Notes: generated by a model not told the origin, from the letters alone. A stretch of DNA of 64,000 nucleotides from Actinomycetota bacterium (GCA_003140175.1 PLJD01000043.1:157628-221627); one strand, 5' to 3'. Counted from the stretch's first letter, positions 44,045 through 52,723 are shown. Program-made: numbers and translations.

Positions 44045-44082
44045 AGAGGTCTATGTTGGCAAGAGCCTCTATGTTGGCAAGA
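44045..44082. promoter_or_regulatory. Two 15-bp direct repeats, TetR operator candidate
   Basis: TCTATGTTGGCAAGA occurs at 44050-44064 and again at 44068-44082, an 18-bp period. AGAGG at 44045 and CCTCT at 44066 also form an inverted repeat around the first unit. The site lies in the 143-bp divergent space between the substrate-binding protein and TetR starts. Duplicate sites about 1.7 turns apart suit cooperative binding of two TetR dimers. Confidence 0.6.
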
Positions 44083-44121
44083 TGATGGGTTCCGGCTGAG
44101 CGGCTTGGAGGTGGGGCGGCG

Positions 44122-44817
44122 GTGAGCACCAACGGGGCCCCACGCTCCGGGACTGAGGGGGCCGCTCTGCGCCCGGCGAGGGCACCCGAGACGCTGGCCC
44201 GACACGTCGAGCCGGTGCGCGACCGCAACGAGGGCGGGGCCCGCCAGCGCGGCGATGACACCCGGGCGCGGGTCATCGGGCAGGCCGCAGCATGTGTCAT
44301 CGAGGAAGGCTTCGCCAACGCCAGCGCCAGCCGGATCGCACAGCGCGCCGGCGTGACCTGGGGTGTCATCCAGTACCACTTCGGTGACCGGGCCGGGCTG
44401 TTCTCGGCGGTCGTGCTCGCCGGGTGCGAGCAGGCCCGAGCCAGCCTCGAACAGGCCACCATCCCCGAACGGCCCATCCGGGCCCGAGTCGCGGCGGTTG
44501 TCGACGCCGGCTGGCATGCCTACGGCAGCCCGCTCGGCCGGGCGAGCTTCGAGATCCTCGTTAATACGCGAGCGTCGAGAAACGACGACCCTGAGCACGC
44601 AGCCCAGCTGATCGAGATGGCGCGGGGGGTGCACCGCATCGGCGCCCGACTGCTCGCCGACGGCAGCCAGGCGAAGCCCAGGGGACACTCGGTTGAGGCG
44701 TTGCTGTGGGCGGCGCTGCGCGGGTTCGCCCTGACGCTCATGTTCACGCCCGATGACTACGACTTCGCGTCCGAGCGGGAGGCTCTCGTCGACGTCTTGA
44801 CCGCGTTCCTCGAGTAA
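44122..44817 (+). CDS. TetR family transcriptional regulator
   Basis: This 231-residue protein starts at GTG 44122 behind GGAGG. A poorly conserved N-terminal tail of about 45 residues precedes the helix-turn-helix (RARVIGQAAACVIEEGF, then IAQRAGVTWGVIQYHFGDR). The C-terminal ligand domain ends with FTPDDYDFASEREALVDVLT. It is divergent from the substrate-binding protein gene, with repeated sites between them, so repression of the substrate-binding protein/amidohydrolase operon and autoregulation are likely. The ligand is unknown. Confidence 0.9.
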   Translation: MSTNGAPRSGTEGAALRPARAPETLARHVEPVRDRNEGGARQRGDDTRARVIGQAAACVIEEGFANASASRIAQRAGVTWGVIQYHFGDRAGLFSAVVLAGCEQARASLEQATIPERPIRARVAAVVDAGWHAYGSPLGRASFEILVNTRASRNDDPEHAAQLIEMARGVHRIGARLLADGSQAKPRGHSVEALLWAALRGFALTLMFTPDDYDFASEREALVDVLTAFLE

Positions 44818-45034
44818 TCGGCCTCTCCCTCTGAGCCGGGCGAGGCGCAGAGCCAATCACGGCGCACACCAGGGCAGATCGACGAGATGGCGAACCAACC
44901 TGGCCGACAAATTGGGGGGGCCGCGGATCGAGTTTGTTGGACCACGCGTAACGCGATCAGACCGGCGCGATCCTTCGCTCGGAAGAGATGCTCGCAAGCA
45001 TCGTCGGACTGCAACCCCAACGAGAGGAGTCGGG

Positions 45035-46108
45035 ATGGACGCGATCAAGATTGGGTGGCTCGGTGCAGCCCTGGACGGCCCGGATGGCGGCTACGACCGC
45101 ATTCACCGGATGGCCTTTGACGAAGCAACCGAGCAGGGGGTCCTGAACCGCCCGTACGAGTTCGTGCTGCACCCTGAGAATGGCTTGCCACAGGGGTCGG
45201 CGAAGAATGCGATCGACGGGTTCAAGTATCTAGTCGACGAAGGGTGCATCGCCGTCGCCGGCGCGTACAGCTCGGACAACGCGATGGTGGTGGGCCCCTA
45301 CGCCAACGAGCTGCAGGTGCCCCTGGTCTCGTGGTGCGGGACGGAACGGTACTCGGGGCCCTACTGCTTCCGGCTCGGCAACGGTGACTGTGGCGGCGAT
45401 CCGGCCCTCATCGTCGGGTGGCTCAAGAAGCACGGCTATACGCGTGTCGCCGTGCTGAGTGAAGTCTCACCCAACGGCGAGGAGTACTTCCGCTACTTCC
45501 GCATGGAATGTCGCCGCCGCGGCATCACGGTCGCCGCGGTTGAGACCGTGAGTCAGACCCCCGCCGACCTCGCACAGAACCTCGACAGCCTTCGAGCCGT
45601 TGGTGCCGATGCGCTCGTCTACATGGGCTACGGCGTCCTCGCCGCCTCGGGTCTGCTCCGCGAAGCTCTCGACAAGCTGGCGTGGGATCCCCCGCGCATC
45701 ATGACCACGGCGTTCATGTTCTATCTGATGGGTTTCGACAAGTTCGAAGGCTGGGTCGGCATCGACCAGCTCTGTCCCGACAATCGCCTCGCGAAGGGAT
45801 TTCACGAGCATTATGTCGCCCGGTACGGCGCTGACCCGCCGATGTGGCCGAACGCGATCCCCGTGCTCGCCTTCGACACCGCGCGCGTCATCGTCGAAGC
45901 CACGTTCCGAGCGCCGGTCCTCACGGGATGGGGGATGAAAGAGGGCTTCGAGCAGATACGCTTCATGCCCAGCGCCACCGGCGGACCACAAACCCACATC
46001 GCCGGCAGTCCCTACGACCACCAGCTCTTCAAGGGCGACTGGCTTCTCTACGGACGAATCCGCAACGGCAAGCTCGAGTTCGAGGGGCTCTTCGAACCGT
46101 GGGAGTGA
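45035..46108 (+). CDS. Periplasmic-binding-fold protein without a signal peptide
   Basis: This 357-residue protein starts at ATG 45035, with GAGAGGAG upstream deciding the start. The family pattern is that of amide/branched-chain substrate-binding proteins (IKIGWLGAALDGPDGGY, then ENGLPQGSAKNA and VAGAYSSDNAMVVGP), but the protein begins directly with the first strand and no signal peptide is present. Such proteins may be cytoplasmic sensors or amide-binding regulators of AmiC type rather than transport components. A frameshifted copy of the same family is at 62620-62917. Three SDR genes follow on the same strand. Confidence 0.8.
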   Translation: MDAIKIGWLGAALDGPDGGYDRIHRMAFDEATEQGVLNRPYEFVLHPENGLPQGSAKNAIDGFKYLVDEGCIAVAGAYSSDNAMVVGPYANELQVPLVSWCGTERYSGPYCFRLGNGDCGGDPALIVGWLKKHGYTRVAVLSEVSPNGEEYFRYFRMECRRRGITVAAVETVSQTPADLAQNLDSLRAVGADALVYMGYGVLAASGLLREALDKLAWDPPRIMTTAFMFYLMGFDKFEGWVGIDQLCPDNRLAKGFHEHYVARYGADPPMWPNAIPVLAFDTARVIVEATFRAPVLTGWGMKEGFEQIRFMPSATGGPQTHIAGSPYDHQLFKGDWLLYGRIRNGKLEFEGLFEPWE

Positions 46109-46312
46109 CTCGATGACGCCCGCCGATCGAGCTGCTCTCGGCCCTGGGTCGCGACGCGGCGCGTCGAGGGTTGCCATTCGGGCCAACCGCCCTCAAGGCG
46201 GATCTGGGACGAGCAGGCGCTCGAACCCCGGCACCGGGCGCGGCTCGCGAACGGATCGATAGGGTCGACGATCCCGCGTTCTCGCGGGGCCGATGAGCGG
46301 GAGCACGACACC

Positions 46313-47152
46313 GTGGATAGACAGCGATCGATCGGCATGGTCACGGGCGCGGGCCGCGGGATGGGCCGGGCCTGCGCCGAGCGGCTCGCACACGACGTCG
46401 ACGTACTCGCCCTCGTTGACCGCGACGAGGGCGGTCTGGCCGCGGCGGCCGACGCGCTCGCGACCACCGTGGAGGTCGTGCCGATCGGCCTCGACATCGC
46501 CGATGCGGACGCGGTGCGAGGGCTGGTCGAGCAGATCGAGCGACTCGGCTCGTTGCGCGCGGTCGCCCACGCCGCCGGGATCTCGCCGACGATGGCCGAA
46601 TGGCAGAGCATCTTCGGCGTCGACCTCGTCGGCACCGCGGTGTTGATCGACGCTCTCGCGGCGCTCGTCACCTCCGGTACCGCCGCGGTGTGCTTCGCCT
46701 CGATGGCACCGCTGCTCGTCGTGCCCGACGGCGACCCGGCGATCGACGCGACGATCGACGACCCACTCCGACCCGAGTTCCTGGCCGACCTTCGTCAGGT
46801 CGCGGGCGCGACGATCGAAGACACGGCGATGGCCTACGCGTGGGCCAAGCGTGGTGTGCAACGGCTGGTGCGCCGGGAGGCGGTTCGCTGGGGCCGCGCC
46901 GGTGGACGAATCTGCTCTGTGTCGCCGGGGATCATCGACACGCCGCAGGGTCGCCAGGAGGCAGCCGCGCAACCTCTCATGGCCGCGCTCGTGGACCGCA
47001 CCCCGCTCGGCCGGGAAGGGCGGGCCGAAGAGGTCGCGGCGGTCGTTGCGTTCCTGCTCTCCGACGAGGCAGGCTTCGTGAGCGGCTGCGACGTGCTCGT
47101 CGATGGCGGGGCGTGCGCCGCCGTGGCGGGCCGTGGCCAGGACGATTGGTAG
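46313..47152 (+). CDS. SDR family oxidoreductase
   Basis: This 279-residue protein starts at GTG 46313 with GGGAG upstream. The nucleotide motif TGAGRGMG is at 11-18 and the coenzyme-specificity region contains VDRDEG. The usual NNAG is HAAG. The active-site Ser is in CFASMAP and the Tyr/Lys pair in YAWAK. The segment of about 35 residues between Ser and Tyr is longer than usual (VVPDGDPAIDATIDDP), as in 3-alpha-hydroxysteroid-dehydrogenase-like SDRs. The C-terminus is VSGCDVLVDGGA. The substrate is unknown. Confidence 0.85.
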   Translation: MDRQRSIGMVTGAGRGMGRACAERLAHDVDVLALVDRDEGGLAAAADALATTVEVVPIGLDIADADAVRGLVEQIERLGSLRAVAHAAGISPTMAEWQSIFGVDLVGTAVLIDALAALVTSGTAAVCFASMAPLLVVPDGDPAIDATIDDPLRPEFLADLRQVAGATIEDTAMAYAWAKRGVQRLVRREAVRWGRAGGRICSVSPGIIDTPQGRQEAAAQPLMAALVDRTPLGREGRAEEVAAVVAFLLSDEAGFVSGCDVLVDGGACAAVAGRGQDDW

Positions 47153-47285
47153 CGCGGGGCGCCCTGGCCGCCCCGGCGATTTCTGACAGAGTTGTCATCT
47201 CCCCGCGAGGGGCGACGCGAGCGCAAGAGGGGGAGCCATCACCAGCTCGGCCGATGCGGGAGGCTTCGGGGGTCGACGGCTCGTC

Positions 47286-48062
47286 GTGGTCGGCGCATCG
47301 GCTGGCATCGGGCGCGCGCTCGCCACGCGGGCCGTCCAAGCTGGCGCCGATGTGGTGCTGGTCGGGCGGCGCCAGGAGCGCCTGGACGACGTGGTCGCCC
47401 AGGCGGCCGGCGGACACCCGGTGGTCGCCGACATCGCCGACGCCGACGCGTGCCGGTCGCTCATCGCTACGGCGGTCGACACGCTCGGAGCGATCGACGC
47501 GCTCGTGGTGTGTTCAGGTGCGTCCGGGTTCGGGATGGTGCGCAACGCCACCCAAGAGGACTGGCGCAGCGTCTTCGACATCAACGTGATCGGGCCGGCG
47601 CTCGTTACCGCGGCTGCACTCCCTCATCTCGCGCCAGGCGCGTTCGTCGGCTACCTCTCGTCCGAATCGGTCGGCCGCCCGCGGCACGGGCTGGTTCCGT
47701 ACAGCGCGAGCAAGGCCGCGCTCGAAGAGACGATCCGCGGCTGGCGCGTGGAGCACCCCGAGGTCCGATTCTGCTGCGTCTGCGTCGGGGCCACGCTCGG
47801 CACCGAGTTCGGCCGCGATCTCGATCCCGCGCTCGCGGCGTCGCTCTTCCGTTCATGGATCGCGCACGGGCACATGGCGCAAACGATGATGGACGTCGAA
47901 GATGTCGGCGAAGCCCTGCTCGAGGTCGTGAGCAGCGCGCTCGCCCATCCCGGGATCGACCTGCAGGCCGTCACGCTCCGCCCCCCGGGCGGCCTCATCG
48001 ACGGCGGAGTCGAGTCGATGTTGGAGACCCTCGCCGAGAACCAGCCCGCAGAGCAGGCGTAG
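47286..48062 (+). CDS. SDR family oxidoreductase with unclear start
   Basis: About 258 residues if begun at GTG 47286, but this cuts into the first strand (RRLVVVGASAGIGRAL). In-frame coding continues upstream to an ATC at 47238 directly behind GGGGGAG (47229-47234), and no ATG, GTG or TTG occurs in between. A rare ATC start or a small indel in the leader is possible. The core is normal: GASAGIG, the active Ser in YLSSESVG and Tyr/Lys in YSASK. The C-terminal half is unusually long and unlike the 46313 and 48371 SDRs. Confidence 0.75.
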   Translation: MVGASAGIGRALATRAVQAGADVVLVGRRQERLDDVVAQAAGGHPVVADIADADACRSLIATAVDTLGAIDALVVCSGASGFGMVRNATQEDWRSVFDINVIGPALVTAAALPHLAPGAFVGYLSSESVGRPRHGLVPYSASKAALEETIRGWRVEHPEVRFCCVCVGATLGTEFGRDLDPALAASLFRSWIAHGHMAQTMMDVEDVGEALLEVVSSALAHPGIDLQAVTLRPPGGLIDGGVESMLETLAENQPAEQA

Positions 48063-48370
48063 CCGAGCGCCGAACGACGGAGGGACGGACGGTCTGCGAA
48101 GGAGCAACGATCGCGCAGTACCGCCCCTTCTCGGATGCGTTCGGGCGGCGCCAAGTTCGCTCCACCGACCGGCCATCGCGTTGGCGTCCCCAGCTGTCCC
48201 CGCGTCCGCGCTCGTCGGAGTGACGACGCTTCTAGTGTGCGGATGATATTGACGGCTCGGCCGATCGAGCAGCGGTTCGCGCAGATGAACGAGTGCTCGC
48301 TTTTGCTGCCGGCCGCCGATACCGTGCGAGCGAGCTGGCAGAGGCGACCCGGCGAGGGGAAGGCGACGAG
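48063..48370. other. Intergenic leader of the next SDR gene
   Basis: No coding segment, hairpin or repeat stands out. It must contain any promoter of the SDR gene at 48371 if that gene is not read through from 47286. Confidence 0.35.
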
Positions 48371-49165
48371 ATGGATCTGGGGCTGGCGGGCGCTACGGCG
48401 GTGGTGCAGGGTGGCACTCAGGGGATGGGGAAGGCGGCGGCACGCTGCTTCGCGGACGACGGCGCGCGCGTGGCGGTGCTCGCTCGCACCCGGGCCGACC
48501 TCGACGCGACCTGCGCTGATCTGCTCGCGCGCGGCGCCCGGGAGGCGATCGGGCTCCAGGCCGACGTCACGCGCCTCGACGAGGTGACGGACGCCTTCGG
48601 GACCGTGGGGGATCAGTGGGGCGGGCTGAACATCCTCGTCAACGCGACCGGACCCGCAGGGCTCGGCGGAATCGAGGACCTGACTGACGAGCAGTGGATC
48701 GAGACGATCGAGCTCGGCGCGATGGGGATGGTGCGCTGCGTCCGCGCCGCGATCCCGCTGCTCCGCAAGGCGGAATGGGCGCGCATCGTGAACGTGTCCG
48801 CGCACTCTACGAAGCGCCAGAGCGCAGGGCTGATCGCGTACACGGCCGCGAAGGCAATGGTGACGAGCGTGACGAAGAACCTGTCGCTCGCGCTCGCGAA
48901 GGACGAGATCCTCGTGAACACGGTGTCGCCGGGGAGCTTCGCGACCGAGGCATTGAAGGGGTGGGCACAGGCTGTCGGGATCGATCCCGACGACCTCTAC
49001 GCGATCATGGCCGGGATCGACGAGCACTTCGGTCATCCCGCGCACCTGCCACGCGCCGGCGACGCCGAGGAGATCGGCCCCGTGATCGCGTTCGCCGCGT
49101 CGCGCCGCAACACGTACATGACCGGAGCCAACATCAACGTCGACGGCGGCTCCGACTTCGCCTGA
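48371..49165 (+). CDS. SDR family oxidoreductase
   Basis: This 264-residue protein starts at ATG 48371. The nucleotide motif is VVQGGTQGMGKA, with Gln-Gly-Gly where most SDRs have Thr-Gly-Gly. NATG replaces NNAG, the active Ser is in NVSAHST and the Tyr/Lys pair in YTAAK. The C-terminus is TGANINVDGGSDFA. This combination occurs in a branch of SDRs acting on beta-hydroxyacyl or ring substrates. It converges with the DUF1214-type gene, 6 bp between stops. Confidence 0.88.
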   Translation: MDLGLAGATAVVQGGTQGMGKAAARCFADDGARVAVLARTRADLDATCADLLARGAREAIGLQADVTRLDEVTDAFGTVGDQWGGLNILVNATGPAGLGGIEDLTDEQWIETIELGAMGMVRCVRAAIPLLRKAEWARIVNVSAHSTKRQSAGLIAYTAAKAMVTSVTKNLSLALAKDEILVNTVSPGSFATEALKGWAQAVGIDPDDLYAIMAGIDEHFGHPAHLPRAGDAEEIGPVIAFAASRRNTYMTGANINVDGGSDFA

Positions 49166-49171
49166 CCGCGG

Positions 49172-50260
49172 TCAGGTGCCGGGGGCCCGACTGCGGACGG
49201 CGGTCAGGGGGATGACCCGGCAGCCGGGGACGGGGTGGTGGGCGGCGCGCACCCAGCGCACAGTCGTGAGCCCCTGGTGGTGGCCGCCGGAATCGAGCCA
49301 GTTCGCGACACCGGGGTCGTGCGCTGCGACCACGACGCGACAGCCGCCCGCTGCGTCGAGGACTGCCGATCTCGCGTTGAGCCAGGTCGGGCCAGCCGCG
49401 TCGAGCGGCTCGCTCCAGATGTTCGCCAGCTGGACGTTCCAGTAGTCGCACACCGGCGGGTGCAGCTCGATCACCAGCGCCTCGTCAGGCCCGAGGCGCC
49501 AACGCCCGAGCGGCGTGCGCACCTCGGGATCCCCTCCGATCGCGAGGTGCGTGGCGTCGTCGACGATGAACATCTCGTTGATGTCCGCGCGCTCGGAGAA
49601 CGCGACGACCCAGTCGGCCCAGAACGCCGCCAGCGACACGACCTGCTGCGCGGCCCGTCCGAGCTGCGTCGCGGCGTCGGGCACCGTTCGTTGCGACGCC
49701 GTTGGCCTGGCCCCGCCGATGCAGTCGATCTCTAGCTCAGCGGCCATCTCGACCGATCGGTCGAGGAATGTCTGACGCACCATGATCGTGCGGGTCTTGG
49801 GTGTCAGCTCGAGCCAGCTCCCGTCTCGTGGCTCCGCGCTGGCAACGATCTCGAAGCTCCCGTCCTTGTCGAGCGACAGGTGTGTGCCGTCGAGATGGCT
49901 CGCGGTGCCGGGGCGCGCCGCGACCCCGGGGGCCTGCGCTCCGAACGAGAGGAAATGGACCGAGTTGCGACGCCCCCGAATGCGGTAGGTGCAGGCGGGG
50001 TCCACGGCGGCCCGTTGGTACAGGTTGTCGGGGTTCGGGATCCCATACGTCACGTCGGGTGGCCCGAAGGCGACGAACCTCGGTGCGAGCGGATCGGGTG
50101 GCGCCTCGAGGGACCGCAGCGCGATCCGGGTCAATTGACCGAGGAACCGCCGGCCCTCCGATCGGTCCTGGTCGTCGAGGTCGAGCTCTGGCCGTTCCAG
50201 CACCGTCGCCGCCGAGACGAGCTGCGCGGCGAAACCGGCCCAGGCCTCGTCGGGTGCCAC
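49172..50260 (-). CDS. DUF1214-type protein
   Basis: This 362-residue protein starts at GTG 50260, placed directly after the sulfotransferase stop (TGAGTG). An N-terminal helical region is followed by a beta-rich domain containing GIPNPDNLYQRAAVDP and FLSFGAQAPG. The C-terminal domain has DPGVANWLD near 320, shared with the partial gene at 3-596. The function of this family is unknown; relatives frequently neighbour sulfotransferases and lipid enzymes, as here. No signal peptide is seen. Confidence 0.75.
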   Translation of the reverse strand: MAPDEAWAGFAAQLVSAATVLERPELDLDDQDRSEGRRFLGQLTRIALRSLEAPPDPLAPRFVAFGPPDVTYGIPNPDNLYQRAAVDPACTYRIRGRRNSVHFLSFGAQAPGVAARPGTASHLDGTHLSLDKDGSFEIVASAEPRDGSWLELTPKTRTIMVRQTFLDRSVEMAAELEIDCIGGARPTASQRTVPDAATQLGRAAQQVVSLAAFWADWVVAFSERADINEMFIVDDATHLAIGGDPEVRTPLGRWRLGPDEALVIELHPPVCDYWNVQLANIWSEPLDAAGPTWLNARSAVLDAAGGCRVVVAAHDPGVANWLDSGGHHQGLTTVRWVRAAHHPVPGCRVIPLTAVRSRAPGT

Positions 50261-51484
50261 TCAGGCCTCGGGTGCGATCCCGTAGTGCTCGACGTAAGGC
50301 GCGAACGCCTTGTCGACAGTCTGCTCAGTCAGGCCGAACTCCGCCAGCGAATAGCGATGCGCGCCGAGTCGAGCACGCGGCTTGGCCTCCAGATAGGCGC
50401 GCATCCGTACCGCGGACTCCTCCTCGAGCTCCCAGCCGAACCGTTCGTAGAGCCGACGAACCGCGGCGATCGCATCCGCCATCAGGTCGGCGAAATGCAC
50501 GTCGGCGAACCGCTCGTCGGGGACTGCACCCGACACCCTCCAGTCGACCACCTGGTTCAGCACGAAACTCAGTCCGAGGCCGGCCATCGACGCGTCCGCG
50601 CTCGCGTCGGCATCGGTGCGCATCGAGCGAAACGTCGACGTGAGACTGATCGTCGACGGCACGGTCATGCGAGGGTCGCGGTGCGTGTGCACGATCCGCG
50701 CGTCGGGGTAGACGGCGAACAAGCTCAGGAGCTGGAACAGGTGACTCGGCGCCTTCAAGAGCCAGTGGTCACCCCGACAGCGCGACTGGAGGACCTGGAG
50801 GAACCGCCGGTGGAACCGATACGCCTCGACAGGATCCCAGCCCAATCGCGCGGCGAGGTACGACGGCACCCCGGCGATCGCGATCCAGTAGTCGGAGTTG
50901 AACTCGTGCGCGGTGATGAAGATGCATTCCTTCGGGAGCGTACCGCCCTCCTCGTGCATCGTGCGGTACGTGGGTCGGATGTCGGGCCACAGGTTCGCTT
51001 CGCGGTCGGCGAGCGCGATGCGCGCATCCGATCCGTACGTCGCTGTCTCGGGAGGTGGAACGGGATGGTGTACCTCCCACGTCGCCGGGGTGCGGAAGCG
51101 TTTGTCCTGCGCGAGCAGCTCGAAAAGGATCGACGTCCCAGAACGGGCGGGTCCCAGCACGAACACGGGTTCGGAGATCTGCTCGCTCTCAACCTGCGAG
51201 AACAGCGGCGCGAGCCGCAGCCGGTTGCGCAGCATCCGCAGCACGTCGGCACGGGTCAACAGCCGCCCGAGCGTGGTGAGTTGCGCCTCCTCGTTGAGCG
51301 ACGCCATCAGCACCCCGTAGGGCTCGCGCCAGGTGTCGCCAAAGAAATCGTCGACACCCTCCGAGTCGACCGCGACGCTCAGCAGTTCGTCGGCATCGAG
51401 CGGCACCAGGCGCTCCGGCCCACCGACGCCCTCGCCGAGCGAGTTCAGCCGGTCGACCCAGCCCGGAGGATCGGCGGCGCTCAC
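50261..51484 (-). CDS. Sulfotransferase family protein (copy B, intact)
   Basis: This 407-residue protein starts at GTG 51484, overlapping the TGA of the upstream P450 remnant. The 5'-phosphosulfate loop is FVLGPARSGTS (Arg114-Ser-Gly-Thr) and the 3'-phosphate motif lies in RIVHTHRDPRMTVPS. An N-terminal domain of about 100 residues precedes the PAPS fold, as in many actinobacterial members. It would transfer sulfate from PAPS to a hydroxyl group. Its start is conserved in the stump at 41063-41206, proving that the module was duplicated. The DUF1214-type gene follows with no gap. Confidence 0.9.
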   Translation of the reverse strand: MSAADPPGWVDRLNSLGEGVGGPERLVPLDADELLSVAVDSEGVDDFFGDTWREPYGVLMASLNEEAQLTTLGRLLTRADVLRMLRNRLRLAPLFSQVESEQISEPVFVLGPARSGTSILFELLAQDKRFRTPATWEVHHPVPPPETATYGSDARIALADREANLWPDIRPTYRTMHEEGGTLPKECIFITAHEFNSDYWIAIAGVPSYLAARLGWDPVEAYRFHRRFLQVLQSRCRGDHWLLKAPSHLFQLLSLFAVYPDARIVHTHRDPRMTVPSTISLTSTFRSMRTDADASADASMAGLGLSFVLNQVVDWRVSGAVPDERFADVHFADLMADAIAAVRRLYERFGWELEEESAVRMRAYLEAKPRARLGAHRYSLAEFGLTEQTVDKAFAPYVEHYGIAPEA

Positions 51485-51794
51485 CACGTGATCGGCACGC
51501 GACTCGGGCCTCGCACCGTCGTCGTACTGACACGCTCGACTGCCCACTCGTCGGCATGCCATTCGGGAAAGCGCGCCGGCATCTCAGCCGCGATCGCGCG
51601 TTCCCTCTCCGATGGGGCGACGCTCTCGAAGTCCGAGGCGACGCCGCCTGCGGCCTCGATCTCGACGGTCGTGCCGCCCAGATCGTTCATCGCCGCTTGG
51701 GCGCCCGGAGCGAACCGCAGCGCGTGCTCACGCCCCAGCCACACCCCGCGCCGGTGGCGATCGCTACCCGAACGTCTCGGCGCAACTCGTCCAT
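51481..51794 (-). pseudogene. Chimeric relic: SDR N-terminus joined to a P450 C-terminus (copy B)
   Basis: An ATG at 51794 with GAGAGGAA upstream begins MDELRRDVRVAIATGAG, an SDR start. After a frame change REHALRFAPGAQAAMNDLGG continues the SDR pattern. The downstream frame then ends ARFPEWHADEWAVERV followed by TTTVRGPSRVPITW and a TGA overlapping the sulfotransferase start. That tail matches the last 31 residues of the P450 at 39852-41066 at 26 positions. An SDR fragment and a P450 end were fused by deletion; neither domain is functional. Confidence 0.75.
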
Positions 51795-51973
51795 CGGTTC
51801 CTCTCTCATCTCGATGTGGGACGTTACACAAGCCAACACGGTGTGCACGGCGCACCCGCGACGGCCGGTGCGTTCGCACCTCGGCCACTCGTCGCTGGCG
51901 CCGTCCGACCGACCTGCTCCTCGCAACGCTGCGACCTATGCTTCAACGCGATGCCGCCCCGGATCTTCCAGTG

Positions 51974-52723
51974 ATGTTTGATCTGACCGGGCGGGTCGCC
52001 CTCGTCACGGGCGCTGGCCAAAACGTCGGTGTCGGCATCGCCCGTATGCTCGCCGCCCAGGGCGCTGCGGTCGCGGTGAACGACATCGTCCCCGAGCGCG
52101 CCCAAGAGACGGTCGCCGATATCGTCGCGGCCGGGGGGCGCGCCGCGGGGGCCCCGTTCGACGTGACCAGCTACGACGAGGTGGTCGCCGGCGTTGCCGA
52201 TGTCACCGAGGCGCTTGGCCCGGTCGACATCCTCGTGAACAACGCGGGCAACGGCGGCGCTGCCGGCATGCGACCCGAGCCGTTCCGGGAGATGGACCCC
52301 GCGGGGTGGGAAGGACCTATCCGCGTGAACCTCTACGGCGTCCTGCACTGCAGCCGGGCCGTCATCAACGGCATGTGCGAGCGGGGCTGGGGGCGGGTCA
52401 TCACGATCTCCTCCGGCGCGGGGACCGGGGGGGTAAATATCGGCGTTTCTCCCTACAGCGCGGGCAAGGGTGGCGGCATCTCCTTCACGCGGACGCTCGC
52501 CCTCGAGGTCGCCCCCACGGGCGTGACCGCCAACACGATCGCCCTCGGTCTTATGGGCATGCCCGACCCGAAGATCACGGCGCGCCTGGCTCGGGCCATC
52601 CCGGTTGGGCGCACCGGCACGCCAGCAGACATCGGCGCCGCCTGCGTGTGGCTCGCCTCCGACGAGGCGTCGTGGGTCACCGCCCAAACCATCGAGATCA
52701 ATGGCGGCTCCATCACCACCTGA
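51974..52723 (+). CDS. SDR family oxidoreductase
   Basis: This 249-residue protein starts at ATG 51974 (GTG 51971 possible). TGAGQNVGVGIAR is a variant nucleotide motif in which the usual second Gly of G-x-G-I-G-R is displaced (AGQNVG). NNAGNGG is near residue 90, the active Ser is in TISSGAG, and the expected Tyr/Lys motif is YSAGKGG. The C-terminus is TAQTIEINGGS. It is divergent from the SDR/P450 relic with 180 bp between starts. The substrate is unknown. Confidence 0.88.
   Translation: MFDLTGRVALVTGAGQNVGVGIARMLAAQGAAVAVNDIVPERAQETVADIVAAGGRAAGAPFDVTSYDEVVAGVADVTEALGPVDILVNNAGNGGAAGMRPEPFREMDPAGWEGPIRVNLYGVLHCSRAVINGMCERGWGRVITISSGAGTGGVNIGVSPYSAGKGGGISFTRTLALEVAPTGVTANTIALGLMGMPDPKITARLARAIPVGRTGTPADIGAACVWLASDEASWVTAQTIEINGGSITT

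Noticed and set aside
46128..46290. Protein-like segment before the SDR at 46313 (GRDAARRGLPFGPTALKADL)
   Set aside because: It could be a crotonase-type C-terminal relic, but the similarity is too loose to support a call.
49880..51973. Long N-terminal extension of the SDR gene at 51974 (a 947-codon frame)
   Set aside because: The extension is antisense to the DUF1214-type and sulfotransferase genes and has no domain. The SDR begins normally at the ATG at 51974.
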